Source: Bradyrhizobium sp. WSM1417 | GTDB lineage: Bacteria; Pseudomonadota; Alphaproteobacteria; Rhizobiales; Xanthobacteraceae | Assembly: GCF_000515415.1 (NCBI RefSeq) | Contig: NZ_KI911783.1 | Span: 970,501-1,034,500 of the forward strand | Length of the DNA stretch: 64,000 bases | Reading direction: 5' to 3' | Shown here: in pieces, positions 54,280-63,707 of the stretch | Layout of the letters: each line of letters starts with the position of its first letter | How positions within the stretch are numbered: position 1 is the first letter of the stretch | Notes under the pieces: generated by a model | Database searches by the model: none | Told to the model about the DNA's origin: nothing | Seen by the model: the letters and a program-made list of their open reading frames with translations, nothing else | Made by a program: the position numbers and the translations under genes

Positions 54280-54549
54280 TCACTTGGGCAGAAAGCTTGA
54301 AGTGATCGGCTTGAAGGCTTCCTGCGCAAACGTCCTGTAGAGCTCGCCGATCTTGGTCGCTTCGGCGAAGAACGTCTCTTGTGCAGACTTGGCGTATTCG
54401 GCTGTCAACTCCGTGAACTTGTCGGGCGACTTCACAGCTGCAAGCTTTTCGAAATACGCCTTGCTGGCCTCGAACGACGACTTTGCGAAATCGCTCTGGG
54501 CGGTTGTAATGGCGGTAAGATGTTGCTGAATGCTGGAGAAATCGGTCAT
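54280..54549 (-). CDS. Phasin family protein
   Basis: 89-residue amphipathic helical protein: LTAITTAQSDFAKSSFEASK, then YFEKLAAVKSPDKFTELTAE and a FAQEAFKPITSSFLPK end, the Phasin_2 pattern. Phasins coat polyhydroxybutyrate granules. AAAGGG precedes the ATG. Its presence in the island suggests cargo captured from a rhizobial host. Confidence 0.9.
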   Translation of the reverse strand: MTDFSSIQQHLTAITTAQSDFAKSSFEASKAYFEKLAAVKSPDKFTELTAEYAKSAQETFFAEATKIGELYRTFAQEAFKPITSSFLPK

Positions 54550-54907
54550 GTTAAATTGCCCTTTGATCCATCAGTCCCGGAGGAGATCTCCGATCCATTT
54601 GATCTCGACGCCTTATGACGGTTTGCCTGCCTAAAACGCAAGCATATCTTGTGCGCTGCAGCAATGAGGTTTCGGGTAGTTCTGCGGGCAGGTGGACCAT
54701 CCTTCTTGGGGGTGCTGAAGTTTGCACGGACTATTCGGCCCGCAAGATTGCCTGCGTACCGCTGTGAGCACCCACGAATGCTGCCGTGGGGCTCACGGTT
54801 GGGCGGTATGAACTAACGACCGTTGGCAAGGCAGCTTTGCGAGCACAATCCCAAATCAGAAATTGAGAAGGATGAGATGCGAAACGCACTCGTCACCTCG
54901 GTGAGGC
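54550..54907. other. Spacer with a strong hairpin (54764-54796)
   Basis: No gene seen. GTGAGC-A-CCCACG and CGTGGG-GCTCAC form a 12-bp stem with a single bulged A and an 8-nt loop. There is no T-tract on either side, so a simple intrinsic terminator is unlikely. It lies 112 bp downstream of the small membrane protein gene on the minus strand. Confidence 0.5.
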
Positions 54908-55084
54908 TCACCTGAGCCGGGCCAACACCGTGATACTTGCGGATAGGATTGCGAACGACATGAGAAGGGCGAGCAAGAGCCACCAAACGTAAGCGCCACC
55001 TCTAAGCCAGTTATCGAGCACGAGCGAAAGAAGCATTCCGAGGCTTATCGACATCAGAATTAAACCGGCGAATAGAAAACGCAT
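54908..55084 (-). CDS. Small membrane protein
   Basis: 58 residues with two membrane helices: FLFAGLILMSISLGMLLSLV and VWWLLLALLMSFAILSASIT. GGGAGGA lies 8-9 nt before the ATG. No family was recognised. It lies 97 bp downstream of a small secreted protein gene on the same strand. Confidence 0.7.
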   Translation of the reverse strand: MRFLFAGLILMSISLGMLLSLVLDNWLRGGAYVWWLLLALLMSFAILSASITVLARLR

Positions 55085-55181
55085 CGGTAATTCCTCCCTT
55101 CGTCTAGCTAGCGAAGCCAACAAGCTGGTGAGAGGGCGACATGCCGACCTGGCGCTATCGCCCTCGTGGTGAGCGGTGCGC

Positions 55182-55436
55182 CTATTCGTGACCGTAGTAG
55201 CGTCGATTGCACTGGTGGCGGCCTTGCTCAAAGCTAGCCTCCCGGTACACGGCGCCTCGCACGATGCTACTGACGTCGGCAAGCATCCGTGCCTGCTTAA
55301 TACATTCGACGTAAGGTTTGTTCGAAAGCCAGTCCAGTCCTAGGCCGCCAGCGTTGGCCGTTTGCGCAGAGCTAGCAAAGAGGCTCATTGCGAAAATTCC
55401 GGCAGCGGTGAAAAGCGAGGTGCGAGAGGTTTTCAT
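55182..55436 (-). CDS. Small secreted protein
   Basis: 84 residues. The signal peptide (KTSRTSLFTAAGIFAMSLFA to TANA) is followed by a mature part with WLSNKPYVECIKQARMLADV and QGRHQCNRRYYGHE; two Cys could pair in the periplasm. AAGGA precedes the ATG at 55436. Function unknown. Confidence 0.7.
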   Translation of the reverse strand: MKTSRTSLFTAAGIFAMSLFASSAQTANAGGLGLDWLSNKPYVECIKQARMLADVSSIVRGAVYREASFEQGRHQCNRRYYGHE

Positions 55437-55736
55437 GGCAGACAATCCTTCAAGAGGGTTAGGCGTAGAATAGGTCTACCCGGCTGCACATCTGGGGGAT
55501 GTGCGCTCCGTCACTATCACTGGGGGCGGCTTAGCTTCGTGGCTTCGAAAGCACTTCAAGCGGACGGCGAATAGGAGAGTGTTTGAGATCAAGGGGACAT
55601 TGCACTGCAGCGTTTCCGCTCGAGTTGCAGCCGAGCTCGCTCGGCCCGAACGAAGGCGCTTTACACTTCCGAGCGCCGGTATAGGATTTTGGCAGTTGTC
55701 GGCAGCGAACTCGCACGCTCTGCTTAGGGGATCAGT
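55437..55736. other. Spacer upstream of the serine hydrolase, no gene seen
   Basis: Divergent promoter region between the secreted-protein gene (minus) and the hydrolase gene (plus). Only short shadow frames are present. Confidence 0.4.
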
Positions 55737-57017
55737 ATGCTTCCGTTCACTCGTACGCTGGGCGCGTTGGCCCTCGTTGGCTCGATAGTTGCGCTTCATC
55801 CAGTTCTTGCCCAAGAGGCGACAGTCAGTCCTGAAGAGGCCGGTTTCAGCAAGCCTGGGCTCGAACGCTTGGACGCTTACATAAAAGGCGAAATCGAAGG
55901 AAAGAAGATTCCCGGCGCTGTCGTGATAATTCAGCGCAACGGAAAGACAGCCTATTTTGGTACCTTCGGAGTGCGGGACCCTGCCTCGAATGAAAGGATG
56001 ACGGCCAACACCATCTTCCGCATCTATTCGATGTCGAAGCCGATCACGACCGTCGCAGCAATGATGCTTGTTGAAGAGGGGAAGCTTCAGCTGGAGGACC
56101 CGCTTTCGAAGTACATTCCCGCATTCGCCAACGTGAAGGTCGGGGTCGAGAAGAAAGGCGAGGAAGGCGTCGCCGGGCTCGATCTCGTCGCCCCAAAGAA
56201 GCCAATAACCATTCAAGACCTGATGCGGCACACGTCTGGTCTCACCTATGGTTTCTTTGGCGAAGGAGCGGTTAAGAAGGCGTATGTGGAGTCTCAGCTT
56301 ACGGCTGGAGACTTCGACAATGCAGAGTTTGCCGAGCGGTTAGCAAAGCTGCCCCTTGCCTATCAGCCGGGTACGACGTGGGACTACAGCCAGTCTACCG
56401 ACATCCTCGGCCGGGTGATCGAAGTAACTTCCGGTAAGTCGCTGTACGAGTTCGAGAAGGAGCGCATCCTCGATCCGCTGGGCATGAAAGACACAGCTTT
56501 TTACGTGCCTGATCCTTCGAAGGCGTCACTCGTCGCCGAGCCATTTCCAAACGATAGGACTATCGGAGCTGGAGCGACTATGAGCGACCCACGTGTCGTT
56601 CGGAAGTGGGAATCCGGCGGTGGAGGAATGGTCTCGACGATCACCGACTACGCCCGATTTACTCAGATGATCCTCAATGGAGGAGCGTTGGATGGCCGCC
56701 GCTACCTTAGTCCTAAGACGGTGGCTTACATGGGCTCCAATCACATTGGACCCGCTGCTGGCGTACAGCCGGGTCCGTACTATCTACCTGGGCCGGGATT
56801 TGGATTCGGGCTCGGGTTTGCAGTTCGAACCGAGCCGGGTGTCAGCTTTACCGAGGGCAGCGTTGGCGAAATGACGTGGTCCGGGGCCGGCGGCACCACG
56901 TTCTGGATTGATCCGAAGGAAAACATGTTTGTGGTATTCATGGCGCAGACGGTCACCCACCGGACAAGAATCAGAACAGCGCTGAAGAACATCGTGTATG
57001 GAGCATTTGAAAAATAG
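55737..57017 (+). CDS. Exported beta-lactamase-fold serine hydrolase (class C-like)
   Basis: 426 residues. The signal peptide ends HPVLAQ. The catalytic SxxK tetrad is S98-M-S-K101 ([12 protein letters not shown]), and the Tyr motif is [11 protein letters not shown] (about 215). A C-terminal [12 protein letters not shown] stands where class C enzymes have KTG. The Tyr-Ser-Gln replacement of Tyr-x-Asn and the lack of KTG suggest an esterase or D-aminopeptidase-like enzyme rather than a resistance beta-lactamase. It acts in the periplasm. It is a lone gene, convergent with the Gly-rich protein gene. Confidence 0.9.
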   Translation: MLPFTRTLGALALVGSIVALHPVLAQEATVSPEEAGFSKPGLERLDAYIKGEIEGKKIPGAVVIIQRNGKTAYFGTFGVRDPASNERMTANTIFRIYSMSKPITTVAAMMLVEEGKLQLEDPLSKYIPAFANVKVGVEKKGEEGVAGLDLVAPKKPITIQDLMRHTSGLTYGFFGEGAVKKAYVESQLTAGDFDNAEFAERLAKLPLAYQPGTTWDYSQSTDILGRVIEVTSGKSLYEFEKERILDPLGMKDTAFYVPDPSKASLVAEPFPNDRTIGAGATMSDPRVVRKWESGGGGMVSTITDYARFTQMILNGGALDGRRYLSPKTVAYMGSNHIGPAAGVQPGPYYLPGPGFGFGLGFAVRTEPGVSFTEGSVGEMTWSGAGGTTFWIDPKENMFVVFMAQTVTHRTRIRTALKNIVYGAFEK

Positions 57018-57073
57018 AACTCCTTCTAGTTTCACCCGCGCGTCCGACAGCGGGCGCCCGTCCGCCGTAAGCG

Positions 57074-57433
57074 CTAACGGTTAGGCGCTACAATACCAGT
57101 ATTGGTATTCCCCAAATCCTGCACTGCCTTGTTCATCGTAGGATCTGTGACGTAGCCGCTAGCGGGGGAAGACGAGCCGTTATTCTCATTCCGATCGGGA
57201 GTGCCCAGCCGATTTCCCGCGGTTTGGTGGTTAAGAGCGTTGCTCGTGTTCGGTCCAGGCGAACCACCCGTACCGTTCACGGTGCCACTGCTCGACATAG
57301 AGCCGGCCGCTGTGCTGCCCGAGCCTGTTCCTCCTCCCGAAGCCCCACCTGAACCACCTCCGCCAGCTTGCGCCAGAACAGAGGTGCTGGTCAAAACGAA
57401 GGCCGCCAGAAAGAGAAATCTGGAAGATCGCAT
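57074..57433 (-). CDS. Gly/Ser-rich secreted protein
   Basis: 119 residues. The signal peptide FLFLAAFVLTSTSVLAQ is followed by a Gly/Ser/Asn low-complexity mature region (AGGGGSGGASGGGTGSGS...) and a more ordered tail, MNKAVQDLGNTNTGIVAPNR. Similar small Gly-rich exported proteins are common in rhizobia; function unknown. Confidence 0.72.
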   Translation of the reverse strand: MRSSRFLFLAAFVLTSTSVLAQAGGGGSGGASGGGTGSGSTAAGSMSSSGTVNGTGGSPGPNTSNALNHQTAGNRLGTPDRNENNGSSSPASGYVTDPTMNKAVQDLGNTNTGIVAPNR

Positions 57434-57642
57434 TGTGGACTCCTATGCTGCAAGGGAGCAAACGCCTCAGTTCGATCGCGTTCCAAATAGAACGCGCCGC
57501 TTAAGCAGATTACTTGAACGGGATTAGCCACGGGTCCGGTCGTGCAACCAGCGCAGGCGCCATGCGCTCCCGCCGAGTAGCTAGGTAGAGCCGAATGCTC
57601 GTCGTATAGCTGCACTGTTGATCCGCAACTGGGAGAAGACCA

Positions 57643-58245
57643 ATGCCTCTGATGCGTCATCTCATTGTTGAAGGTTCAAGCTCCAGCGTCGATAACGGCG
57701 GAGCCAGGACGATATCGTATCATACCCTCTACCTCCCAAACGCTATCCATGAGACTAGTCAGCAGTGCTTTGCGACGGACGGTGCTCTCCTTGCTGATAT
57801 GCTCCGCCGACAGGCTTCAGTGATCGCCGCTTTCAAAGATGTCCCGAACATCCTGTTCGTTCAAGCGGGACAAAACGATCTTCGTTCGACCGAGGCTTCA
57901 GCGTGGCTTGCCGCGTTTACTGACTACTTGGCTAGATTCCAGGATGCAATTAAGTCTTCAGGGAAGATCGTCCAGCTCGGAATCAGCACTCACAATCCGC
58001 GCAACGAAAGTCTCTTTAATGCAAATCGGGCCGTCGCCGATGGGGCTCTGCGCCGCTTCCCCAGTGAAGGAAAGTGCGACTTCGTCGTAGATTGGGCAGC
58101 CGATCCCACCTGGGGCCCTGACTCCGCTGCCGCAAACGCAGCGTTATACCCTGACGGCACTCATCCTTCGCAGGGTGGACAAAGCAATATGGAGGCAAAT
58201 TACTTTCGCCCTGCGGTTAATTCCCTCTTTGCCCATCTAACCTAA
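57643..58245 (+). CDS. SGNH/GDSL-like hydrolase
   Basis: 200 residues. Block III is FVQAGQNDLR (G76-Q-N-D79) and block V is YPDGTHPSQGG with the catalytic Asp-His pair. Block I is HLIVEGSSSSV, lacking the classical GDS, so the nucleophile is one of Ser12-15. There is no signal peptide. GGGAG lies about 8 nt before the ATG at 57643. It probably acts as an esterase or deacetylase on an unknown substrate. Confidence 0.78.
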   Translation: MPLMRHLIVEGSSSSVDNGGARTISYHTLYLPNAIHETSQQCFATDGALLADMLRRQASVIAAFKDVPNILFVQAGQNDLRSTEASAWLAAFTDYLARFQDAIKSSGKIVQLGISTHNPRNESLFNANRAVADGALRRFPSEGKCDFVVDWAADPTWGPDSAAANAALYPDGTHPSQGGQSNMEANYFRPAVNSLFAHLT

Positions 58246-58420
58246 TTGGTGTCGGGACTTTGTCTGTGGATCCGGCAATGCAAATCGAGAATGATGGGCG
58301 ATCCAGCATCTCTGTTACACTTCGCTAGTTCTGCAGACCCTATTCACCGGCATAGAGACCGTATTTCATCCGGACGAGAACACGGGCTAAACTCGGCTTA
58401 CGACGCGGAGGACCCATTCG

Positions 58421-58582
58421 CCGCGATACTATTTCGACTTCCACGACGATGACAACGACGCCCTTTCGGCGGATGATCTTCTGAACTTCATGAGGAGTCG
58501 GCTTGCGGAGACTGACGGAACGTCGAAGTGTCCGTTCCTGTTTGGTGAAGTGTTCATTGAGCGCCGCCAGCGTTGCCTTTGA
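58421..58582 (+). pseudogene. Remnant of a DUF6894-like small protein
   Basis: The frame opens with PRYYFDFHDDDNDALSADDL, very like the MPRYYFDFHD start of small DUF6894 proteins, but the expected ATG is TCG (58418). The rest diverges (NFMRSRLAETDGTSKCPFLF) before a stop at 58580. It is probably inactivated. The surrounding 58246-58740 holds nothing else recognisable. Confidence 0.4.
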
Positions 58583-58743
58583 AACAAATTGCGTGATCGC
58601 GATAGAATTCGCCCCGACTATCTGGGACCTAGCCGGCGCCAGCCGAATGAACAGGTGGAGGCGAATCCCCCGTTCGATATCAAGACACCCAAACTTCGCT
58701 AAGATTCGGAGTGCACCAGGCGCAGCCTTGGTAGGATTGCCCC

Positions 58744-58878
58744 ATGCTCAAATGGATTATTGCAGTTGTGATGGTCATTGCCGGTCTGATTACGCTGGAC
58801 CGCCACTATTCGTACGGCGTTTACACAGATCGAGCGCGAGCGATGTTACGTGAAATGCAGCATTTTTTCAGGTGGTAG
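58744..58878 (+). CDS. 44-residue single-helix membrane protein
   Basis: Reads MLKWIIAVVMVIAGLITLDR then HYSYGVYTDRARAMLREMQH and FFRW. There is one N-terminal membrane helix and a basic amphipathic tail. TAGGA lies about 8 nt before the ATG. A very short gene, but the sequence is coherent and resembles tiny membrane proteins of Bradyrhizobium. Function unknown. Confidence 0.6.
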   Translation: MLKWIIAVVMVIAGLITLDRHYSYGVYTDRARAMLREMQHFFRW

Positions 58879-59112
58879 TTTCTCGCTACGATGCGCTAGG
58901 TCTCGGCATCGATAGCTCATATGCCTGGGCTCGCTTCGCTGCCAACGTTCGATAGGATTGAGCGAGCGCAACAATTGGTCCTTGAAGGTAGAATCGGATT
59001 CGTCGGCAGCCAAGCGTTCAAATTTAACCGCAGATATTCGACCAGTAGTTTCATACGGCGTCAGTCGTGCTTTGGGGCAAGCAGTTTGCTAGTTGCGGTT
59101 AGCGGAGGTTAA

Positions 59113-61296
59113 TCATCCAAACCCCTCTTCCGCGTCGTCCACGTCCAGCGTTTCAGCATGTTTGAGGCCCTGCTTTGTTGGCTTCAGGGTGCCTTTCTCC
59201 AGCCAGCTGTTCATTACACAAAGGGCGACGGTGCGGGATAACCGCGACCGCTTCCACTTGCCGTTCTCTAGCGCCTTCTGTGTCGCTGGTGTTTCCGTGA
59301 CGATGCGAATCAAGAGTTCCTCTTCGTCGGTCAGTTCGCCGCCGAAGTCCTTGGCTGCGGAAGGCACTTCGATCTTGGACAGGTACGGCGACACCACGTC
59401 CGGCAACGTCACTTCGCTGTCGTCGTTCGGGTCGTCCCAGTCATAAGTGACGCCGCCGACTTCGACCACGGCGGGGACTAGTTCGAAGGCGTCCGGCTTT
59501 TCAGGCACCTTGCCATCACGAAGGAACATGACTTGCCACACGCGCGTTTTTTTATCCTTGCCGATGAAGAACCGGACCCGGCCGTCAATGGCGGCGGCGA
59601 GCGCGGACGAACCTTGCGAGCGTTCCGTATTCGAGTGGCCGGGATGATGCAGCAACAGCATGGTTGCGCGCAGCCGAGTCCGCACGAAATCGATTCCCTT
59701 GACGAAACGACTCATGTCCTGCGAACCATTGGGGTCCCCTTCCATGTTGCGGAAGAGCGTATCGATAACCATCATTGACCAACGGCCGGGGTTCGCCTCT
59801 ACCAACGCTTTGGCGTCCTTCTCGCGGTTCATGTAAACTGGGATAGGGACCATGCGGAAGTTTTGGTCGATGGCCGCGCGCAGTTCTGCGGCGCGCTCCG
59901 CGTTGTTGCCCGCCTGCCCCTTAATCCACGCAAGGACTCGATTTGCGAACAGGCGGCGGTTGCCTTCGGCGATGATGTAGAGGACACGGCCCGGCGCGAC
60001 TGCCCGCCCGAAGCAATCGTTGTCCGTCGCCACGCACAGCGCCAAATGCAAGGCCCAAAACGTCTTGCCTGCCTTCTCGCGTCCGAAGATTTCGAAGAAC
60101 GACCCTTTCGGAATAATGCCTTCAAGTGTCCACTTCGGCGGCTTCGTCGCGAGAATGGCAGCGAGCGAAACGCCCGCGTAAGGATTCGCCTTCGTCGTTT
60201 TCTTCGGCTTCAGCCTCACGACTGTTTTGGCATCGTCATCGTCGAGCAGGTCCAAGTCGTCGGCAAAATCATCCTTCCTGCCTTCCGCAATGTAAGCTTG
60301 CGCCTTGGCGTATTCGTCACGAATACGCTTGCGCACCGCAGCCCTGCTGCCGTGCTTCTCATGCAACGCATCGACAAGGTCGCCGTTCGCCCGCTCATCG
60401 AAGAGTCCGACAATCTGTTCTTGCGTGATGCCAGCGGCGGCCATCAGGTTGATTGCCTTCATGCGCCAACCGGAATTCGAGTCGTCGTCGGGCGCGTCGC
60501 AGTTCTCCGACCGGCCGTCGCGGATGATTTCCTTCAACGTGTCGCTAATCGGCAGGTCGTCAAGTGCCACGTCGGGCACATCGCCGAGCCCCGGCGCGTC
60601 ATGGACTTCGGCGACCTGCCCCTTCGGCAGTTCGTCGGGCGTGTAGCGCCGCGCCGCGTCGCCTTCCAAGCCACCCGCGACAGTCGTCTTGCGGCCCTTG
60701 GCGCGCTTCTTCTCATTGGGAATGTTAGTCGTGTGTGGCGCGCGGTACAGATGGTCAATCGACTGACACGAATCAAAGCCTTCCGTCTGGCCGCCGAGCG
60801 CTCGCGCGAGTCCGATGTTGATCGCCCTTGCCTGTTCAAGGTCCGTGATGGGCTTGGCATGCCGCCACAAAGCGACTACGCCGCCGCCCGACGAATAGAC
60901 GAACGTCGGTTCGGGCACGTCGCCCGACGCTAGCCGTTCGCGGAGTCGCTCTTGTGCTGCGGCCGGGTCTTCGCCGTTCTTCGGATCGCAATCGACGTAG
61001 GCATATTCGACGGCGGCGATATCCGATTCCTTTGACCGCTTGTCAGCGTGGGCGCGCGGCGGGTTCGGTTCAAGGTACAAGTTCTCTTTGCCGTCGCGCG
61101 CAGCAATCCAGCGGCGTAGCGAATCGCGATCTTCCGGCAACTTGAAGCACTTCGTGCCGCGCATCACGTCCTTCGAGCCGATCGGGTCGATGGCTGTCAA
61201 CTTCACAAGACCCTTCGGCCTGATGCGCAGGATGGCGGCGGCCGCCCTGGCGGGATCGCCCAATGTTACTTGGGCAGTTTTCGAACTCTGGGGCAT
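59113..61296 (-). CDS. Primase-helicase (RepB-type primase plus RecA-like RepA helicase)
   Basis: 727 residues. The N-terminal part resembles mobile-element primase domains: DIAAVEYAYVDCDPKNGEDP, then FVYSSGGGVVALWRHAKPI and QSIDHLYRAPHTTNIPNEKK. The middle/C-terminal part is an AAA_25/RepA-like helicase with Walker A GREKAGKTFWALHLAL near 405 and Walker B MMVIDTLFRN near 507, followed by TMLLLHHPGHSN and GSSALAAAIDGR. It should prime and unwind the excised element, so the island probably replicates autonomously. High GC, unlike the left of the island. Confidence 0.85.
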   Translation of the reverse strand: MPQSSKTAQVTLGDPARAAAAILRIRPKGLVKLTAIDPIGSKDVMRGTKCFKLPEDRDSLRRWIAARDGKENLYLEPNPPRAHADKRSKESDIAAVEYAYVDCDPKNGEDPAAAQERLRERLASGDVPEPTFVYSSGGGVVALWRHAKPITDLEQARAINIGLARALGGQTEGFDSCQSIDHLYRAPHTTNIPNEKKRAKGRKTTVAGGLEGDAARRYTPDELPKGQVAEVHDAPGLGDVPDVALDDLPISDTLKEIIRDGRSENCDAPDDDSNSGWRMKAINLMAAAGITQEQIVGLFDERANGDLVDALHEKHGSRAAVRKRIRDEYAKAQAYIAEGRKDDFADDLDLLDDDDAKTVVRLKPKKTTKANPYAGVSLAAILATKPPKWTLEGIIPKGSFFEIFGREKAGKTFWALHLALCVATDNDCFGRAVAPGRVLYIIAEGNRRLFANRVLAWIKGQAGNNAERAAELRAAIDQNFRMVPIPVYMNREKDAKALVEANPGRWSMMVIDTLFRNMEGDPNGSQDMSRFVKGIDFVRTRLRATMLLLHHPGHSNTERSQGSSALAAAIDGRVRFFIGKDKKTRVWQVMFLRDGKVPEKPDAFELVPAVVEVGGVTYDWDDPNDDSEVTLPDVVSPYLSKIEVPSAAKDFGGELTDEEELLIRIVTETPATQKALENGKWKRSRLSRTVALCVMNSWLEKGTLKPTKQGLKHAETLDVDDAEEGFG

Positions 61297-61368
61297 TAAC
61301 CCAACCCTTCATGTCTGGTACCGACTGCCCGCCGTGTTAGTGACTCAACACGGCGGGGGGATATTTTC

Positions 61369-61647
61369 TTAAAGCCGATAGAAGCCGCGCATCTTTCGCA
61401 TCGCTTCATCCATTGGGCGGTCGTCGTACCTGACCAAATTCCAACCGTCACTTACGCAAACGATGACGCCGTAATGCGGCGCGAACGGCCATTCTTGCTC
61501 TGCCTGTCCGACAAAGGATCGGATATCCCACTCCCACCGGTTGAGCTCTTCCGCAGTGGCGGAATACATCGCAGCGTCACGCAGCGCGAGCGCGCGGCGA
61601 CACAGAGCGCAAAGATATTCAATGCTGATGCGGTCACGGCTGGCCAT
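61369..61647 (-). CDS. Hypothetical protein of the replication module
   Basis: 92 residues starting MASRDRISIEYLCALCRRAL, with EELNRWEWDIRSFVGQAEQE and YGVIVCVSDGWNLVRYDDRP. It overlaps the 3' end of the AlpA-like gene by 14 nt, so it is co-transcribed with it. No domain was recognised. Confidence 0.65.
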   Translation of the reverse strand: MASRDRISIEYLCALCRRALALRDAAMYSATAEELNRWEWDIRSFVGQAEQEWPFAPHYGVIVCVSDGWNLVRYDDRPMDEAMRKMRGFYRL

Positions 61648-61909
61648 GGGTACACCTTTTCGAAGCTGTCTTTGACCGCTTTAGCGGCGTCGATTTGAGC
61701 ATGCGCCGACGCGCATTGATGGCGGCACGGACACACGCTTCTATTTCGCGTTTTTGCCATCGCACCGTATGCGGCGCTACCCGCACGGGCTGCGGATATC
61801 GCCTGGCGGCGATTCCTTGATAGAAAGTGCTTCGCGAAATGGGCTTAGATCCGCCAATGATCGCGCACGCTTGGCGGAGGTCGATTAGGTTGATGCGTTC
61901 GCGCTTCAT
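61634..61909 (-). CDS. AlpA-like small DNA-binding protein (1)
   Basis: 91 residues from the ATG at 61909, which overlaps the upstream stop as ATGA. LIDLRQACAIIGGSKPISRS and FYQGIAARRYPQPVRVAPHT read as a helix-turn-helix of the AlpA/excisionase type, with VRWQKREIEACVRAAI following. Such proteins assist excision or activate integrase expression. A basic tail follows. Confidence 0.75.
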   Translation of the reverse strand: MKRERINLIDLRQACAIIGGSKPISRSTFYQGIAARRYPQPVRVAPHTVRWQKREIEACVRAAINARRRMLKSTPLKRSKTASKRCTHGQP

Positions 61910-62163
61910 GACCGCACCAACTTTCGCGGCCGTTGCGGCTCGCGCTTCAGCGTAGCGACGTCCCACGCGTCCAACTCTTCCACGGACCAAAAGCGGTCGG
62001 CCCCGTCGATGTAGTAGGGCGAAGGGAATGCGGCTTCGCGCGTCTTACGGCGAATCCATTCGTCGGATGTGTCGCCGTATCTGGCGCGGACGCCGGCGAC
62101 TCTAAGGTAGCGCTTCAGCTTGGGTAGTTCGGATGGTTCAATGACGTTGCCAGGCATAGGCAT
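61906..62163 (-). CDS. AlpA-like small DNA-binding protein (2)
   Basis: About 85 residues (ATGs at 62163 or 62157). RYLRVAGVRARYGDTSDEWI, RRKTREAAFPSPYYIDGADR and FWSVEELDAWDVATL form the AlpA/HTH_17 pattern. It overlaps the next AlpA-like gene by 4 nt. It may act as excisionase with the integrase. Confidence 0.8.
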   Translation of the reverse strand: MPMPGNVIEPSELPKLKRYLRVAGVRARYGDTSDEWIRRKTREAAFPSPYYIDGADRFWSVEELDAWDVATLKREPQRPRKLVRS

Positions 62164-62441
62164 AGCTAGTCTCCCACGCATCGCTTGCGCGACGGCGTCA
62201 GAGGTTCTAGCCCCGCTCGCTAGTCTATGTGCCCAAACCTAAACGCGTTATCGCGCAAGGACGGATTACAGGGCTAATGCATCGCCGTTGCGGAACGGCA
62301 GGCATTATTGCCTTCCCCAGCTAAGAGGCCGACTTTGCGTCGGAGGCTTCTGAGGAGTGCCCCGAACTGGATTGCGCGTCCAGATTTGTACGGGGCCATT
62401 GCCTGGTATTTATCCTGCCGCCTGAAAAAGTCAAAGGAACG

Positions 62442-63698
62442 TTAGCGGCGCAGCGGCACGACTTTGGAATCCTGTTCACCGTTGACAATCCGCGCCACTT
62501 CAGCGGCAAGCGCTTCGAAGGCTTGGCGCTTTTCGTTGGAGTAGTCGTGCCGATTGTAAACGCCGGCGACACCCTTGATCGTGTGGTTGCAACAGGCTTC
62601 GCGAACTTCGAACGGAATCCCTAACCGCTGCATGACGCTTGTCCCCGTACGCCGCAGGTCGTGCAGCGTCCATGGTGCGACCGCGTCGCCGGTCAGCGCG
62701 TCAAGCTTCTGCTTTAGGTCACTGAAGCCGCCGATGGGACGGTTATGATGGCGGCCTTCGAACACGAACGCCGTGTCGTCGCCGCGCTTCACGGACGCCA
62801 GCACGTCGTTAAGCAAAGGGGTTCTTGCGATTTCGTTCGGGCGGCCGTTCTTTGTGCGAGTTCCGTCAAGGGACCACATCGACTTCGACAGTTCGCAAAT
62901 TGGCATGTCGGACACTTCGGACCGGCGGGCGAGCGTCAAAATCATGGTCTTAACCATCGCGCCGAAATTCGCTAACGAACCGCACGCTAGCCACACGGCG
63001 CGCAACTCGGCGTCAGTCAAGGCGCGCTCTCGGCTCGGTGCGATCTCGCCGGTCTGCACGCCTGCTGCCGGATTGACGGTCACAGTCGCGTTGCGGTCCA
63101 TCGTCCAGCCGAAGAAATGCGACAGGCGTGTCTTCCCCTTGCGCCGGGCGTCCTTGTAGCCCTTCAGGTCGTCCAGCAAGACGACCACGTCTTGCCGGGT
63201 GATGGAACCGACCGGGCGACGGCCCCACAGGGGCAGCACGCGACGCAGGAAGAACGACCGGGTCGCGGCGGCAGTTTCTTCGCCGATGGCCGGCTCAACC
63301 GCCTTGGCGCGGCTGCGCTCGCCGGTTTCGTGGTCGATGTACTCGCGGCCCCATGAAAGGTGGCCCAGGTCATAGGCTTTGAATGCGGCCAAGACCGTGT
63401 TTGCCGGTGCCGTCTTACGGGTTTCGGCCTTCAGCCCGGCTGGGTCGCCGCCCTTGGCGACCTCGCCCCGCGCCATCGCCGCGTCGGCGCGGGCCATGTC
63501 GAGCGTCAGTGCAGGATACTGGCCCAGGGTCAGCTTCCGGGTAGCCCCCGCGATCACATAACGGAACGCCCATGACTTCGCGCCGGACGGCTGCACGACA
63601 AGGTGTAGGCCTGGACAAGCCGCGTCCCTGACCTCATAGCGGGTGCCAGAGGGCTTCGCACCTTCGACCCTGTCGCGGGTCAGCTTCAAGACAGGCAT
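62442..63698 (-). CDS. int: Tyrosine integrase (P4/CP4-57 type)
   Basis: 418 residues from the ATG at 63698 (MPVLKLTRDRVEGAKPSGTR, the family N-terminus). A DUF4102-type arm-binding domain precedes the core. The catalytic Arg is in LTLARRSEV (about 256), HxxR in TLHDLRRTGTS (about 346), and the nucleophile Tyr in GVYNRHDY (about 382). It reads inward from the right end, its start 155 bp from attR. It catalyses recombination between tRNA-Gly and the element. Confidence 0.96.
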   Translation of the reverse strand: MPVLKLTRDRVEGAKPSGTRYEVRDAACPGLHLVVQPSGAKSWAFRYVIAGATRKLTLGQYPALTLDMARADAAMARGEVAKGGDPAGLKAETRKTAPANTVLAAFKAYDLGHLSWGREYIDHETGERSRAKAVEPAIGEETAAATRSFFLRRVLPLWGRRPVGSITRQDVVVLLDDLKGYKDARRKGKTRLSHFFGWTMDRNATVTVNPAAGVQTGEIAPSRERALTDAELRAVWLACGSLANFGAMVKTMILTLARRSEVSDMPICELSKSMWSLDGTRTKNGRPNEIARTPLLNDVLASVKRGDDTAFVFEGRHHNRPIGGFSDLKQKLDALTGDAVAPWTLHDLRRTGTSVMQRLGIPFEVREACCNHTIKGVAGVYNRHDYSNEKRQAFEALAAEVARIVNGEQDSKVVPLRR

Positions 63699-63707
63699 GA
63701 CGGTCTC

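Noticed and set aside
55476..56231. Minus-strand frame opposite the serine hydrolase 5' region
   Set aside because: No motif or ribosome site; the hydrolase signal peptide and SxxK site are on the plus strand.
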